Assembly: GCA_035577545.1 (NCBI GenBank)
Contig: DATLVI010000031.1
Coordinates: 124,001 to 188,000, forward strand
DNA from: Verrucomicrobiia bacterium
GTDB taxonomy: Bacteria > Verrucomicrobiota > Verrucomicrobiia > Palsa-1439
DNA: 64,000 nt
Direction: 5' to 3'
The notes below the pieces were generated by a model. The model saw only the letters and a program-made list of their open reading frames with translations. It searched no databases and was not told the origin of the DNA. Position numbers and translations under genes: made by a program. Each line of letters begins with the position of its first letter. The stretch's first letter is position 1. Shown here in pieces: positions 18,188 through 26,980 of this stretch.

Positions 18188-18322
18188 ATGAAAAGGACAT
18201 ATCAGCCGTCCAAGATTCGGCGGCAACGAAGATTCGGGTTTTTGAAGCGCACGCGCACGAAACGTGGTCGTGCGACATTGAGTCGGCGTCGCCGCAAAGG
18301 GCGCAAGCGCCTTTCTGTGTAG
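18188..18322 (+). CDS. rpmH: Ribosomal protein bL34
   Basis: A 44-residue basic protein beginning [18 protein letters not shown], the invariant bL34 start, and ending in the [12 protein letters not shown] tail. It is a large-subunit ribosomal protein that binds 23S rRNA. It is more Arg-rich than most L34 proteins around residues 20-36. It is the first gene of rpmH-rnpA-yidD-yidC, an order conserved across bacteria, and lies directly behind a strong predicted promoter. Confidence 0.97.
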   Translation: MKRTYQPSKIRRQRRFGFLKRTRTKRGRATLSRRRRKGRKRLSV

Positions 18323-18357
18323 GGTCAGGTTCCTTGCGGGGGCAAGGCGGAGGCCGG

Positions 18358-18717
18358 GTGGCGGGAAGCAGTACATTGCCCAAAAGCGAGCGACTCCAGC
18401 GCGGCTACCAATTTCGGGGCGCGTATGAACACGGTCGCAAGTTCGTTGGCCGGTTTGTCGTGCTCTACACGGTGGACGAACCACCAGCGGGTCGCGCGCT
18501 GGGGGTGGTCACGAGCCGCAAGATCGGTGGCGCCGTCGTCCGCAATCGCGCGCGGCGGCTTCTGCGCGAGGCGTACCGGTTGAACAAACAGAAACTCAAA
18601 ACCAATTTACAGATTGTCATGATTGCCCGCAGTGCCATCAACGGAAAGCGCCGCCAGGACGTGGAGGCGGATTTATTGCGGCTGTTCCTAGCAGCGGGCA
18701 TCCTGAACGAGACGTGA
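18358..18717 (+). CDS. rnpA: RNase P protein component
   Basis: About 119 residues. RnpA binds the catalytic RNase P RNA and helps mature tRNA 5' ends. The family signature is [15 protein letters not shown] (R-N-R followed by the basic helix), preceded by [12 protein letters not shown] typical N-terminus [13 protein letters not shown] follows the start. The GTG at 18358 has AAGGCGGAGG just upstream and is preferred; TTG at 18334 (more upstream) and TTG at 18376 are alternatives. The TGA overlaps the GTG start of yidD, which indicates coupling. Confidence 0.92.
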   Translation: MAGSSTLPKSERLQRGYQFRGAYEHGRKFVGRFVVLYTVDEPPAGRALGVVTSRKIGGAVVRNRARRLLREAYRLNKQKLKTNLQIVMIARSAINGKRRQDVEADLLRLFLAAGILNET

Positions 18718-18953
18718 TCAAACCTTTACTTCTTTTGCTGCTGCGGCACTATCGCTACCTCTCGCCGCTACGAATGTTTTTACCCGCACCCGCTCCGGGC
18801 GGCTGCTGCCGCTTTTATCCCACCTGTTCTTGTTACGCCCACGAAGCGATTGAAAAGCTTGGTCCCGCGCGCGGGCTGTGGCTGTCGGCCACGCGGCTGG
18901 CGCGCTGCCATCCGTTTGCGGCAGGTGGTTACGACCCGGTGCCAAAGCGATGA
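18714..18953 (+). CDS. yidD: Membrane protein insertion efficiency factor YidD
   Basis: A 79-residue YidD-family protein with the conserved core [20 protein letters not shown] and the C-terminal [14 protein letters not shown]. It is thought to assist YidC and Sec in membrane insertion, with an amphipathic N-terminal helix. It starts at a GTG overlapping the rnpA stop (18714-18717), and its TGA overlaps the yidC ATG (18950-18953). These overlaps indicate a translationally coupled chain. Confidence 0.95.
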   Translation: MIKPLLLLLLRHYRYLSPLRMFLPAPAPGGCCRFYPTCSCYAHEAIEKLGPARGLWLSATRLARCHPFAAGGYDPVPKR

Positions 18954-20641
18954 TGGACAGAAAGACAATGCTCGTGGTTCTCGGCTGCCTGGTCGCCCTG
19001 ATCGGCTGGCAGTACGCGATCAATAAAATCTACCCACCGAAACCGAAACCGGCCAGGGCGGCGACCGCGGCTGCTGTAACCAATGCGGCCCCGCAGACGA
19101 CGGTGGAGGGGCCCGCGCTGAAGCCGGTCGAGCAACCGAAGGACGCCGCTGTCCAACCCGAGGAACCCCGATCCCCCGAGCAAATCGTTACGCTCAGCAA
19201 CGAATTCGTCCGCATGGAATTCACGACGTGGGGCGGCGGCGTGCGCACGGTCGAATTGCTCAAGCACAAGGTCAACGGCTCTGGTGATGTCGTGCTCAAC
19301 GGAACCAATTTCGTCCCGGCGCTGACCTTGATGGGGATCACAAACGCCGGTCCCGACTCGGTATTTGCGGTGGAGCAGCCTGCGCCGAACACCGTCGTGA
19401 TGAAACGCCAAACGAGAGGCGGCTTGGGGATCACCAAGACTTTTTCGCTTAACGACGGGTATTTACTGACGGGCGCAGTTGAGATCGCCCGCATGGCTCG
19501 GGGCGCCGAACCGTTGCCCGCTACTGCGGACGTGGTTATCGGCACGGTGACACCGACGACCACGAAGGAATTGCCCACCTACCTGACCGCGAGCTGGCTC
19601 GCGGGTGACAAGTATCAATATCGCGATCTGAAGCAGATCACCAAGAATGCCGACAAAGGAATTGGCAGTGAGGAGATCAGTGCGCGTTGGGGCGATGTGA
19701 AGAACCAGTTTTTTGCGATGATCCTCACGCCGGAGACGAACGCCGTTGCGATTGAATGCAAGCAGGTGGATCTCGCGCCTCCCCCCGACTGGAAAGCGAA
19801 GGAACCGCCGCATGGCGTATTCGCCGCGTTGATCATCCGGCCCACCACCATGACCACCAATGCGATGGAGCGCTACGAGTTCACGTGGTACGCCGGGCCG
19901 AAAGCGTACGAACGTCTGGTGGCGCTCGGCAAGGGCCAGGAAGAGGTGATGCAATTCGGGTTCTGGGGCGTGATCAGTGTGGTGCTTCTGAAAGGCATGA
20001 AGTTTTTCCATGGACTAATCCCGAGCTACGGCATCGCGATCATCCTCGTCACTATTCTCATCAAGATCCTCTTCTGGCCGATCCAGGCGAAGAGCATCAA
20101 GTCGATGAAAGCCATGCAGAAGTTCCAGCCGCTGATCAACAAGCTCAAGGAGAAGTACAAGGACGACCCGCAGCGGCTGAACGCGGAGACGATGAAGCTG
20201 TACAAGGAGCACAAGATCAACCCGGTCTCCGGGTGCCTGCCGATGTTGGTGCAAATTCCGGTGCTGTTTGCCTTTTACCGCATGCTCGTCAGCGCCATCG
20301 AACTGCGCGGGCAGTCGTTTCTCTGGATCCACGACCTTTCGGCGCCGGACACCATCTTCCAGGTGCTGGGGTTGCCAATTAATCCCCTGCCGCTGGTCAT
20401 GACGGGCCTGTCGGTGTGGCAGATGAAAATCACGCCGCAGACCGGCGACCAGCAGCAACAGAAGATGATGATGTTCATGCCGCTGATGATGATGTTTATT
20501 TTTTACAAACTGGCCGCCGGGGTGGTGCTCTATTACACCGTGCAACAGTTTCTTTCGATCGCCCAGCAATGGTGGAGCATGCGCAAGGGGGACAATACGG
20601 CCGCGGCGACGCCGCTGGCGACCGCTGGAAAAGCAAAATGA
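18950..20641 (+). CDS. yidC: Membrane protein insertase YidC
   Basis: A 563-residue Gram-negative-type YidC/Oxa1 insertase. It has the N-terminal helix ([18 protein letters not shown]), a Pro/Ala-rich linker, and a large periplasmic beta-sandwich domain (about residues 75-340). The conserved membrane core follows: [18 protein letters not shown], the cytoplasmic hairpin [40 protein letters not shown] and the last helices with WQMKITPQ. The long periplasmic domain indicates a two-membrane cell. ATG 18950 overlaps the yidD stop. Confidence 0.96.
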   Translation: MMDRKTMLVVLGCLVALIGWQYAINKIYPPKPKPARAATAAAVTNAAPQTTVEGPALKPVEQPKDAAVQPEEPRSPEQIVTLSNEFVRMEFTTWGGGVRTVELLKHKVNGSGDVVLNGTNFVPALTLMGITNAGPDSVFAVEQPAPNTVVMKRQTRGGLGITKTFSLNDGYLLTGAVEIARMARGAEPLPATADVVIGTVTPTTTKELPTYLTASWLAGDKYQYRDLKQITKNADKGIGSEEISARWGDVKNQFFAMILTPETNAVAIECKQVDLAPPPDWKAKEPPHGVFAALIIRPTTMTTNAMERYEFTWYAGPKAYERLVALGKGQEEVMQFGFWGVISVVLLKGMKFFHGLIPSYGIAIILVTILIKILFWPIQAKSIKSMKAMQKFQPLINKLKEKYKDDPQRLNAETMKLYKEHKINPVSGCLPMLVQIPVLFAFYRMLVSAIELRGQSFLWIHDLSAPDTIFQVLGLPINPLPLVMTGLSVWQMKITPQTGDQQQQKMMMFMPLMMMFIFYKLAAGVVLYYTVQQFLSIAQQWWSMRKGDNTAAATPLATAGKAK

Positions 20642-20737
20642 TTTTCGGTAGAATAGCGCGCAACTCGACATTACGAGGCGTCGTAGCCGACCCCGCAGGG
20701 TGTGGGCCGAACGCTTCAAAAACACAGGAGCCCAAAC

Positions 20738-21250
20738 ATGGAAACGGAAACTCCGGCCTCATCCAGTCCACCTGTCCCCTCCGGTCCGCCGCTTGATCCC
20801 CGCGAAGTTCTGCAGAAGATGCTCGACGGCCTTGGCCTGCACACTAAAGTCGAAGTTTTGACGATGGATGGTTCAACGTTGCTGCACATTGCCACCGCCG
20901 AACCCGGCCGCCTGATCGGCAAACACGGCCAGACCCTCAGCCAATTGCAGTTCCTGGTGAATCGCATCCTCCAGCGCGCCAGCGCCGAGGCCCCGCGCGT
21001 GACGGTCGATTGCGAGCGCTACCGCGAGCGCCAGCGCGACGACATTCTCAAGAAAGTCCTCGAAGCCGCCGACAATGTCCGCCGCTGGGGCGACGCCGTG
21101 AAGATCGGTCCGTTCAACGCCTTCGACCGCCGCGTCATCCACCTGCACATGGAGAGGGACCGGGAATTGGAAGCCGTCAGCGAAGGCGAGGGCGACGAGG
21201 CCGGCATGAAGCGAATGATCATCCGCGTGCGGGAGAAACCGGCGGCGTAG
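20738..21250 (+). CDS. jag: KhpB/Jag-like KH-R3H RNA-binding protein
   Basis: A 170-residue protein with a Pro-rich N-terminus, a KH-II-type domain carrying the GKHG loop (PGRLIGKHGQTLSQLQFLVN) and a C-terminal R3H domain (CERYRERQRDDI and NAFDRRVIHLHME). The family binds RNA and normally follows yidC. The separate Jag-N domain of Firmicutes homologues is absent; in that respect it resembles short forms known in other phyla. ACAGGAG lies 8 bases before ATG 20738. The following mnmE found in many genomes is missing here: the next gene is convergent. Confidence 0.88.
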   Translation: METETPASSSPPVPSGPPLDPREVLQKMLDGLGLHTKVEVLTMDGSTLLHIATAEPGRLIGKHGQTLSQLQFLVNRILQRASAEAPRVTVDCERYRERQRDDILKKVLEAADNVRRWGDAVKIGPFNAFDRRVIHLHMERDRELEAVSEGEGDEAGMKRMIIRVREKPAA

Positions 21251-21259
21251 ACGGTCATG

Positions 21260-21280
21260 CTCGCAAATCAGTGTTGCGAG
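21260..21280. terminator. Short hairpin between convergent jag and P-type ATPase genes
   Basis: CTCGCAA (21260-21266) and TTGCGAG (21274-21280) form a perfect 7-base stem with a 7-base loop in the 65-base convergent gap. There is no T-tract on either side, so a role as an intrinsic terminator is uncertain; it could act as a bidirectional 3'-end stabiliser. Confidence 0.3.
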
Positions 21281-21315
21281 TAAGGTGGAAGACTGAGCAG
21301 CGGGTACCAAACCCC

Positions 21316-23403
21316 TTACTTATATCGCAACAACCGCATTGCGTTCACGATCACGAGGACGCTGCTGAACTGGTGGGCGATGGCGCCGCCGATCATGTGG
21401 AGGTGGCCGCTGGCGGCGGTGGTGACCATCACGACGTTGTAGACGAGCGCGAAGAGCAATCCCTGCTTGATGATTTGCAAGGTATGCCGGCTCAGGCCGA
21501 CGGCGAACGCGATTTTCGAGAGATCATCGGCCATCAGGGCGATATCGGCGGCCTCGTGGGCCACGTCGGTGCCGCCCAGACCCATCGCGATACCGACATC
21601 GGCCACGGAAAGGGCGGGCGCGTCGTTGATGCCGTCCCCGACCATGGCGACGCCCCCCAAGCGTCCGACTTGCCGTAATGATTCGATGTGCGCGGCCTTT
21701 TGTTCCGGCAACACGTCGGCCTTTACTTCATCGATGCCCAATTTTCCGGCGATTTGCATGGCCACGCGTTTGTTGTCACCGGTGAGCATGACGACCTTCT
21801 CAATACCCATTTTGCGCAGGTCACTGATCGCTTCGTCGGCGCGGGCGCGCACGGTATCGGCGACGCAAATGGTGCCGCAGATTTCGCCATCGTGGGCGAC
21901 GACGATGGTCGTGTGACCTTCATCATGATGTTCGTCCATGTGCGTGTGGAGCGCGTCGCTCATCACGATGGATTGATCATCCATCAATACTGACTGGCCG
22001 ACGACGAGCTTCTGGCCGTTGCGTTCAGCGACCACGCCGCGGCCATGATGGGCTTCGAAGGTCGCCGGGTCCTCGGTCACGAGACCGAGCGCGGATGCCT
22101 TGCGCATGATGGCGCGGGCGACGGGATGGCCGCTCATTTTTTCAGCGACAGCCGCCATCTGGACGAGTTCGGCTTCGCTATGGTCGTCGAATCGGCTGAT
22201 GTGCGTGACTTCCGGCTGGCCGCTGGTGAGTGTGCCGGTTTTGTCGAACACGATGGTATGCAGGCGTGCCGTGGCTTCCAGGTATTGTCCACCCTTGATG
22301 AGCACACCGGCACGGGCCGCGCGGGCAATCGCGGCCATCACAGCGGTGGGCGTGGCCAGGATCAAGGCGCACGGACAAGCCACGATCAACACCGTGATTG
22401 CCCTCGCCACGTCGTGCGAGAAAAAATAAACGAGCGCCGATAGCGTCAGCATTATTGGTACGAGCCAACCCGCCGCACGGTCGAGGGTCCGCTGGATCGG
22501 TGCTTCGCGTTGCTGCGCCGCCTCGACGAGTTGGGCGATACGAGCCAGGGTCGTGTCTTCGCCCACACGCCGGGCCTCGATGATCAGGGCACCGGTTTCC
22601 GCAAGCGTGCCGACGAATACTTCATCACCTTCGCTGCGGTCGACGGGCATGCTTTCGCCGGTGACGGGCGCCTGGTTCACGGACGCCATGCCGCTTTGCA
22701 CGACGCCATCCACGGGGATGCGTTCGCCCGCGCGCACCACCACGACGTCACCCACCCGCAATTCCGTGGCGGCAACTTCCTCTTCCTTCCCATCGCGTCT
22801 CACGCGCGCGGTCGGCGGCACCAACGAAAGCAGACTGCCCAGCGAACGCCGGGCGCGGCGGATGGTGTATTCCTCGAGTTGCGCGCCGAGCAACATGATG
22901 AAGGCAACTTCGGCCGCCGCCACGAATTCGCCAACCGACGACGCGGCGATGACGGCGATGGCCACGAGTACATCCGCATCGAGCCGTTTCCCGAGCAACG
23001 CCTTGATGGCGCGGAGGAAGATCGGCCACGCGGCGAGAACTAGCGCGATGATTACCAGCCCGGTAGCAACGGTCGAGGGCGCTAGCTTGGTTGCGCCCAA
23101 AACCCATCCGATGACCAACAGCGTGCCAATGGCGATGACCTTGATGAGGTCGCGGCGCGCGACACGGTTCTCTTCAGCTTCGCGATCACGAACGGGAAGG
23201 CGGGCGTTATACCCTGCACGCTTGACGGCGTCGATCAGGGGTAATTCGCTCGTCAGTATGTCTTGCGTGTTGACAGTGGCGGTCTTGGAAACGAAATTGA
23301 CAGTCGCCTTTTCCACACCTGTTACGGCGCAAAGCGCCTTCTCAACCGCTTTCGCGCAACTCGCGCAGGACATACCCTCCACTTGTAGCTTCACGATTTT
23401 CAT
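21316..23403 (-). CDS. Heavy-metal-translocating P1B-type ATPase
   Basis: A 695-residue metal exporter. It has an N-terminal heavy-metal-associated domain (GMSCASC, residues 10-16), membrane helices, the TGES actuator loop (APVTGESMPVDR), the ion-binding CPC motif near residues 342-344 (IVACPCALILATPTA), the DKTGT phosphorylation site (Asp near 387), the SGHPVARAI signature and GDGINDAPAL. A His/Asp-rich stretch (HTHMDEHHDEGH) lies in the nucleotide-binding domain. CPC fits Cu, Zn, Cd or Pb; the last helix (HQFSSVLVIVNAMRLL) is not the classical Cu(I) pattern, so the metal is unresolved. It is the second gene after the ferritin-like gene (27-base gap), behind a CTTTGT palindrome. Confidence 0.92.
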   Translation of the reverse strand: MKIVKLQVEGMSCASCAKAVEKALCAVTGVEKATVNFVSKTATVNTQDILTSELPLIDAVKRAGYNARLPVRDREAEENRVARRDLIKVIAIGTLLVIGWVLGATKLAPSTVATGLVIIALVLAAWPIFLRAIKALLGKRLDADVLVAIAVIAASSVGEFVAAAEVAFIMLLGAQLEEYTIRRARRSLGSLLSLVPPTARVRRDGKEEEVAATELRVGDVVVVRAGERIPVDGVVQSGMASVNQAPVTGESMPVDRSEGDEVFVGTLAETGALIIEARRVGEDTTLARIAQLVEAAQQREAPIQRTLDRAAGWLVPIMLTLSALVYFFSHDVARAITVLIVACPCALILATPTAVMAAIARAARAGVLIKGGQYLEATARLHTIVFDKTGTLTSGQPEVTHISRFDDHSEAELVQMAAVAEKMSGHPVARAIMRKASALGLVTEDPATFEAHHGRGVVAERNGQKLVVGQSVLMDDQSIVMSDALHTHMDEHHDEGHTTIVVAHDGEICGTICVADTVRARADEAISDLRKMGIEKVVMLTGDNKRVAMQIAGKLGIDEVKADVLPEQKAAHIESLRQVGRLGGVAMVGDGINDAPALSVADVGIAMGLGGTDVAHEAADIALMADDLSKIAFAVGLSRHTLQIIKQGLLFALVYNVVMVTTAASGHLHMIGGAIAHQFSSVLVIVNAMRLLRYK

Positions 23404-23430
23404 TGTGTTTCAGCGCCATAAGGATAGTCC

Positions 23431-24264
23431 TCATCGCGTAAAATGTCGAGGCGCGCCCGTCAGATGGGGTTCAACGACGGAGTGAGCAACGTGTACCAGG
23501 GTCGCAGGCGATGCGGCGGTGGGAACCTGATCAGCGGCGTCACGGGCGAAGGGGGTGCCGTCGAAAATGGCTTTGCGGGCGGCGAAAAAGTTCAGCCACG
23601 AATCACGGAGAAACTCGACGGAGGAACTTCCCAGGGCGGCGAAGGCCTGACGATGGTCCCAAGCCACGACAGTGCTGGCCCCGGCAAACATCGCGGACAG
23701 CATCACCCAGCAGCCGGCGCGGATCAGCCAAAACCGTGGAGCAATCACCTGGCGCAGACGTTCGCAATGAAACCGAACGTGGAATTTTTCATCGGCGAGG
23801 ATTTGTTCGCAGACAATTTCCAGCACCGGCGCCCGGCACCGCTGGCGGATGACACCGTAATATTTCAGGGCAATGATTTCCGCCATTAGCAGAACCGAGA
23901 TTTCCTCGTAAAATCCCAGCAGATGACGGCAACGCCGAAAGAGCGAGTCCGTCCAGTGCCGCGGCAGGAGCGGGGCCCGCATTTGTTGCAGGACTTTGGC
24001 GAGGAGGCGGGAGTGTTCCTGCTCCTCGGCGATGAACAGGGCGATGGTCCGGGGGTAGAACGGATCGCCGGTTCTTTCGGAAAGCCGTCGCGCTGCCGCC
24101 AGCAAGCGTGTTCCATTCGAGCTTTCGCCCAATTGAAATCGGGCGAGAGAGCGGGCCAGCGGCTTATGCATGCGCGGGTCAAGATGAATGCCTTCGTGCC
24201 ACGCGATGCCGCGACGGTCGAGTTGGTTTTGGCGGAAGTAAGCGAGCCAGTCGGCGGTATTCAT
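23431..24264 (-). CDS. Ferritin-like (putative diiron) four-helix protein
   Basis: A 277-residue largely helical protein with ferritin-like ligand patterns: FIAEEQEHSRLL (about residue 78), FYEEISVLLMAEIIALKYYG (about 117) and ILADEKFHVRFHCERL (about 150). Pairs of Glu plus E/D-x-x-H motifs on separate helices suggest a carboxylate-bridged di-metal site, as in rubrerythrin or diiron oxygenases. A hydrophobic helix (AGCWVMLSAMFAGAS) follows. The function may be oxidation or metal handling; it is not a canonical ferritin by length. It shares a transcription unit with the P-type ATPase, and a palindrome lies 20 bases upstream of its ATG. Confidence 0.65.
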   Translation of the reverse strand: MNTADWLAYFRQNQLDRRGIAWHEGIHLDPRMHKPLARSLARFQLGESSNGTRLLAAARRLSERTGDPFYPRTIALFIAEEQEHSRLLAKVLQQMRAPLLPRHWTDSLFRRCRHLLGFYEEISVLLMAEIIALKYYGVIRQRCRAPVLEIVCEQILADEKFHVRFHCERLRQVIAPRFWLIRAGCWVMLSAMFAGASTVVAWDHRQAFAALGSSSVEFLRDSWLNFFAARKAIFDGTPFARDAADQVPTAASPATLVHVAHSVVEPHLTGAPRHFTR

Positions 24265-24284
24265 GGGATCGAATGTTCCTTTTG

Positions 24285-24299
24285 CTTTGTATCACAAAG
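24285..24299. promoter_or_regulatory. Operator palindrome CTTTGT-ATC-ACAAAG
   Basis: A perfect 6+3+6 inverted repeat located 20 bases upstream of the ferritin-like gene start (24264). The same arms with a different centre (GAC) occur at 25351-25365, 19 bases upstream of the membrane-protein/regulator unit. Identical arms at equivalent positions of two neighbouring minus-strand units indicate a common repressor, most simply the winged-helix protein encoded between them. Confidence 0.7.
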
Positions 24300-24330
24300 T
24301 ATCTTACACAAAAAAAGGGAGTGTGGCGGT

Positions 24331-24675
24331 TCAGCGATGACGTTTCACAATGTGTTCCAAGCCTTCCAGATAGCGCGTGAAGGCGCTCCGACCAGCAGGG
24401 GAAAGCGACACCGCCGTGGTCGGTTTGTTCGGGTTGCCGATCTTGCGCAGGCGAACCAAGCCCGCGTCAACGAGCGCGCGCAGGTGCGCAGCGAGATTGC
24501 CGTCGGTTAGTTGCAGCCCGTCGCGCAGTTCCGTGAAGGACAACGATTCGTTGGCCGCGAGGACGGACATGATGGCTAGGCGCGCCTTGGTGTGGATGGC
24601 CGGCTCAAGTTTATCGAACGCCTCACGATCGGCGGCCAGTTTCGTCGGATTCAATTTGCCGAGTTTGTCTGCCAT
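24331..24675 (-). CDS. Winged-helix DNA-binding regulator
   Basis: A 114-residue single-domain regulator of the MarR/ArsR-like winged-helix class (HTH_34 type by my recollection). The core reads KARLAIMSVLAANESLSFTELRDGLQLTDGNLAAHLRALVDAGLV, i.e. two helices, recognition helix and wing, followed by a basic wing (RKIGNPNKPTTAVSLSPAG) and a C-terminal dimerisation helix. No metal-binding cysteines are visible, so it is not an obvious ArsR metal sensor. It follows the membrane protein gene by 11 bases. The palindromes at 24285 and 25351 are its likely targets, implying autoregulation and control of the ferritin/ATPase unit. Confidence 0.82.
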   Translation of the reverse strand: MADKLGKLNPTKLAADREAFDKLEPAIHTKARLAIMSVLAANESLSFTELRDGLQLTDGNLAAHLRALVDAGLVRLRKIGNPNKPTTAVSLSPAGRSAFTRYLEGLEHIVKRHR

Positions 24676-24686
24676 GGTGATCACTC

Positions 24687-25331
24687 TTATTCCGTCGCGC
24701 TCAAAGCGGCCAGGCGTTCCACCTGCCTCCAGAAGACGCGTGCGCGCGCTTCGCGTCTTTCGGCGACGAGGACCCCGACGCCAAAGCCGATGTGAGTGGC
24801 GCCGAAGCCAGCCGCCATGGTCAATATTGCATGGCCCGGCAGCGCTGCCAAGCTGAAGATCCCCATTGCCAGACAGGTCGCGCCCAACCAGGCGATCGAC
24901 CGGGGCGCGAAAAAACTGGTCGCAAGCGCGCCGCAACCGTACAGCAGCAGCCAAAGCGCGGGCAACAGATCGAGTCGGTCAAGCCGCCACATCAGGATGG
25001 TAATCGCCAGGCTGACAGCAAAACTCGGGAGCACGGCCAGCAGAACGGTACGCGCCTGACGCGACCAAACGGGTTCGCCGCGTTGACGGGCGCGCCCGAA
25101 GGTGACGACCATGTGACCGGCAAACGCAATGGCGAAAACAGCGCTCCAGACCGCTGCAAAATCGAGGCGCGGGCCAAACGGCAACAGGTTCAGACCGAGC
25201 GCGGTGCAGCCGAGAAGAACTGTGCCGCCGGCCAGCAAGCCCGAGTACCCCGAGAGGTGTTCGTACCGTTGGCTGCGGTCCATCAGCGTGCGAATGGTTT
25301 CCAGCGTGTGTTCGGCGTGTTCCAGTTGCAT
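24687..25331 (-). CDS. Multi-pass membrane protein co-transcribed with regulator
   Basis: A 214-residue protein with a cytoplasmic N-terminal helix (MQLEHAEHTLETIRTLMDRS) and about six membrane helices (for example SGLLAGGTVLLGCTALGLNLL, AVWSAVFAIAFAGHMVVTF and TVLLAVLPSFAVSLAITILMW). The C-terminus is basic (ERREARARVFWRQVERL). I associate this arrangement with membrane proteins encoded next to small winged-helix regulators; no biochemical function is established to my knowledge. The start at 25331 is used because the longer frame would run through the operator palindrome at 25351. Confidence 0.75.
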   Translation of the reverse strand: MQLEHAEHTLETIRTLMDRSQRYEHLSGYSGLLAGGTVLLGCTALGLNLLPFGPRLDFAAVWSAVFAIAFAGHMVVTFGRARQRGEPVWSRQARTVLLAVLPSFAVSLAITILMWRLDRLDLLPALWLLLYGCGALATSFFAPRSIAWLGATCLAMGIFSLAALPGHAILTMAAGFGATHIGFGVGVLVAERREARARVFWRQVERLAALSATE

Positions 25332-25350
25332 GGCGACGATATCCTTCGTG

Positions 25351-25365
25351 CTTTGTGACACAAAG
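25351..25365. promoter_or_regulatory. Operator palindrome CTTTGT-GAC-ACAAAG
   Basis: Second copy of the 6+3+6 inverted repeat seen at 24285-24299. It lies 19 bases upstream of the start codon of the membrane protein/winged-helix unit, at almost the same distance as in the other copy. It is also within the 188-base divergent region shared with the histidine kinase gene starting at 25520, though far from that gene. Confidence 0.7.
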
Positions 25366-25519
25366 AACCGCACAACGTTCAATCTCTTCTTGCATTCTGT
25401 GCGTCGGGCGACGGTTGGGTGATGGTGCGGTGCGGTAAGATATTGGCCATCAACAGCGACCGTTGGCTTGACGTTTGGCGGAACGGGGATGACAATATTA
25501 CGCGGCGCTAACGCTCGCA

Positions 25520-26980
25520 ATGGGAGTGCGGATGGTTTCGAAGTACAACGTCAAAGTCCAATACGCCGCCTGGATGGCCACGGTGACCCTTGCGACAGTC
25601 GTGGTCATGACGGCGGCGCACCTCTGGCGGGAGTTGGACGAGCAGCAAAAGGTGATCCAGCGTCGCGGGGAGATCGCCGTGCAAACCCTGGCCAAGTTCG
25701 TCTCTTCCGCCGTGGCGAGCAACGATATTTCCACAATGGCGCGGGCCGTGGAGTCAATCAATCCGGACAAGGAGATCCTTTTCGTCCGCATTCTAGACGG
25801 CGACGGGCACGAAATCTTCCCCAAGTACCGACAAGGCAAACCGGAATCGCTGGTTATTGTCAGGGCGCCCGTGGAAGACGGGTTGAAGTCGGTGGGCACC
25901 GTGGAGTTGGGGATGGGACAAGCGTCGGCGAGCCAGGCGGTGATGCACGCGGTGTTTACGGACCTGATCATTGGCGCGATGGCAGTGATCGCGGCGGTCG
26001 GGATCTCGTTTCTCGCATCGGCACCGGTGCGGGACTCGCTGAGGGAGCTACTGGGTTTCGTGAAGCGCGTGGACGCCGGGGAATCGCGTGGCGAACAACT
26101 CAAGAGCGATCTCGCCGAGGTGAACGACGTCGGAAAATTGCTGAATGACCTGGTCAAACGCGTGGAAGAAGCCCAGCTGAAACTGGTTCGCGCGCAGAAA
26201 CAGTTGAAAGCGACGCAGAAGGAGATGGACGAGTACACCTACGTAATCAGCCATGATTTGAAGGAACCACTACGCGGGATTGAGGCCTTCAGCAAGTTTT
26301 TGGTGGACGATTATCGGGACAAGCTGGATGAAGAAGGGCGGCATCGTGTCGACGTGATCCGCAAGGCGGCACTGCGGATGCAGCGGTTGATCAACGACCT
26401 GTTGAAGTTCTCGCGCCTGGGTCACCAGCGGAACCCGTTCGCGCCGGTCGGCCTCAACGCCATGCTCATCCATGTGCGCGTGAACCTGCAGTATGCGCTC
26501 GACGCGAAGAAGGTGGACTTGCGCGTGGACAAACTGCCGACGGTCATGTGCGACGCGACGGCGATGACGGAGGTGTTTCACAACCTCATTTCCAATGCGA
26601 TCAAGTACAATGAGAACCCGCGTCCGGTTGTTGAGATCGGCTGTGAGGAAAAGTCAGGCCCGCCGACCGGTCCGGCTGAGTATGTCGTTCATGTCCGTGA
26701 CAACGGCATGGGCATCAAGCCGGAGTACTTCGAGAAGATTTTCCAGATTTTTCAACGCTTGCAGCGCGACGATGAAGGGACGGGGATTGGATTGACCATC
26801 GTGAAGCGCGTGATAGAGTGGCACGGTGGTTGCGTCTGGGTGGAAAGTGAGTTCGGCAAGGGCACGACGTTTTATTTCACGCTGCCGAAACGGGAACTAA
26901 AGGAAACAGCAACCGCAACCGCCGCGGAAGCCACCAGAACAACCACCAATGGACGCCCCGAACTCGCACCCACCGTTTGA
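25520..26980 (+). CDS. Membrane sensor histidine kinase
   Basis: A 486-residue kinase. Transmembrane helix 1 (about 15-36) and helix 2 (about 147-168) enclose a small extracytoplasmic sensor domain; a HAMP-like region and a coiled coil lead to the HisKA domain, whose phosphorylated His is His245 in YVISHDLKEPLRGIEAFS. ATP-binding boxes follow: N box HNLISNAIKYNENP, G1 VRDNGMGIKPEYF and G2 EGTGIGLTIVKRVIEWHGG. The HisKA type resembles phytochrome-like kinases. The last 32 bases overlap the response regulator gene. ATG 25520 or the ATG four codons later could be the start. Confidence 0.92.
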   Translation: MGVRMVSKYNVKVQYAAWMATVTLATVVVMTAAHLWRELDEQQKVIQRRGEIAVQTLAKFVSSAVASNDISTMARAVESINPDKEILFVRILDGDGHEIFPKYRQGKPESLVIVRAPVEDGLKSVGTVELGMGQASASQAVMHAVFTDLIIGAMAVIAAVGISFLASAPVRDSLRELLGFVKRVDAGESRGEQLKSDLAEVNDVGKLLNDLVKRVEEAQLKLVRAQKQLKATQKEMDEYTYVISHDLKEPLRGIEAFSKFLVDDYRDKLDEEGRHRVDVIRKAALRMQRLINDLLKFSRLGHQRNPFAPVGLNAMLIHVRVNLQYALDAKKVDLRVDKLPTVMCDATAMTEVFHNLISNAIKYNENPRPVVEIGCEEKSGPPTGPAEYVVHVRDNGMGIKPEYFEKIFQIFQRLQRDDEGTGIGLTIVKRVIEWHGGCVWVESEFGKGTTFYFTLPKRELKETATATAAEATRTTTNGRPELAPTV

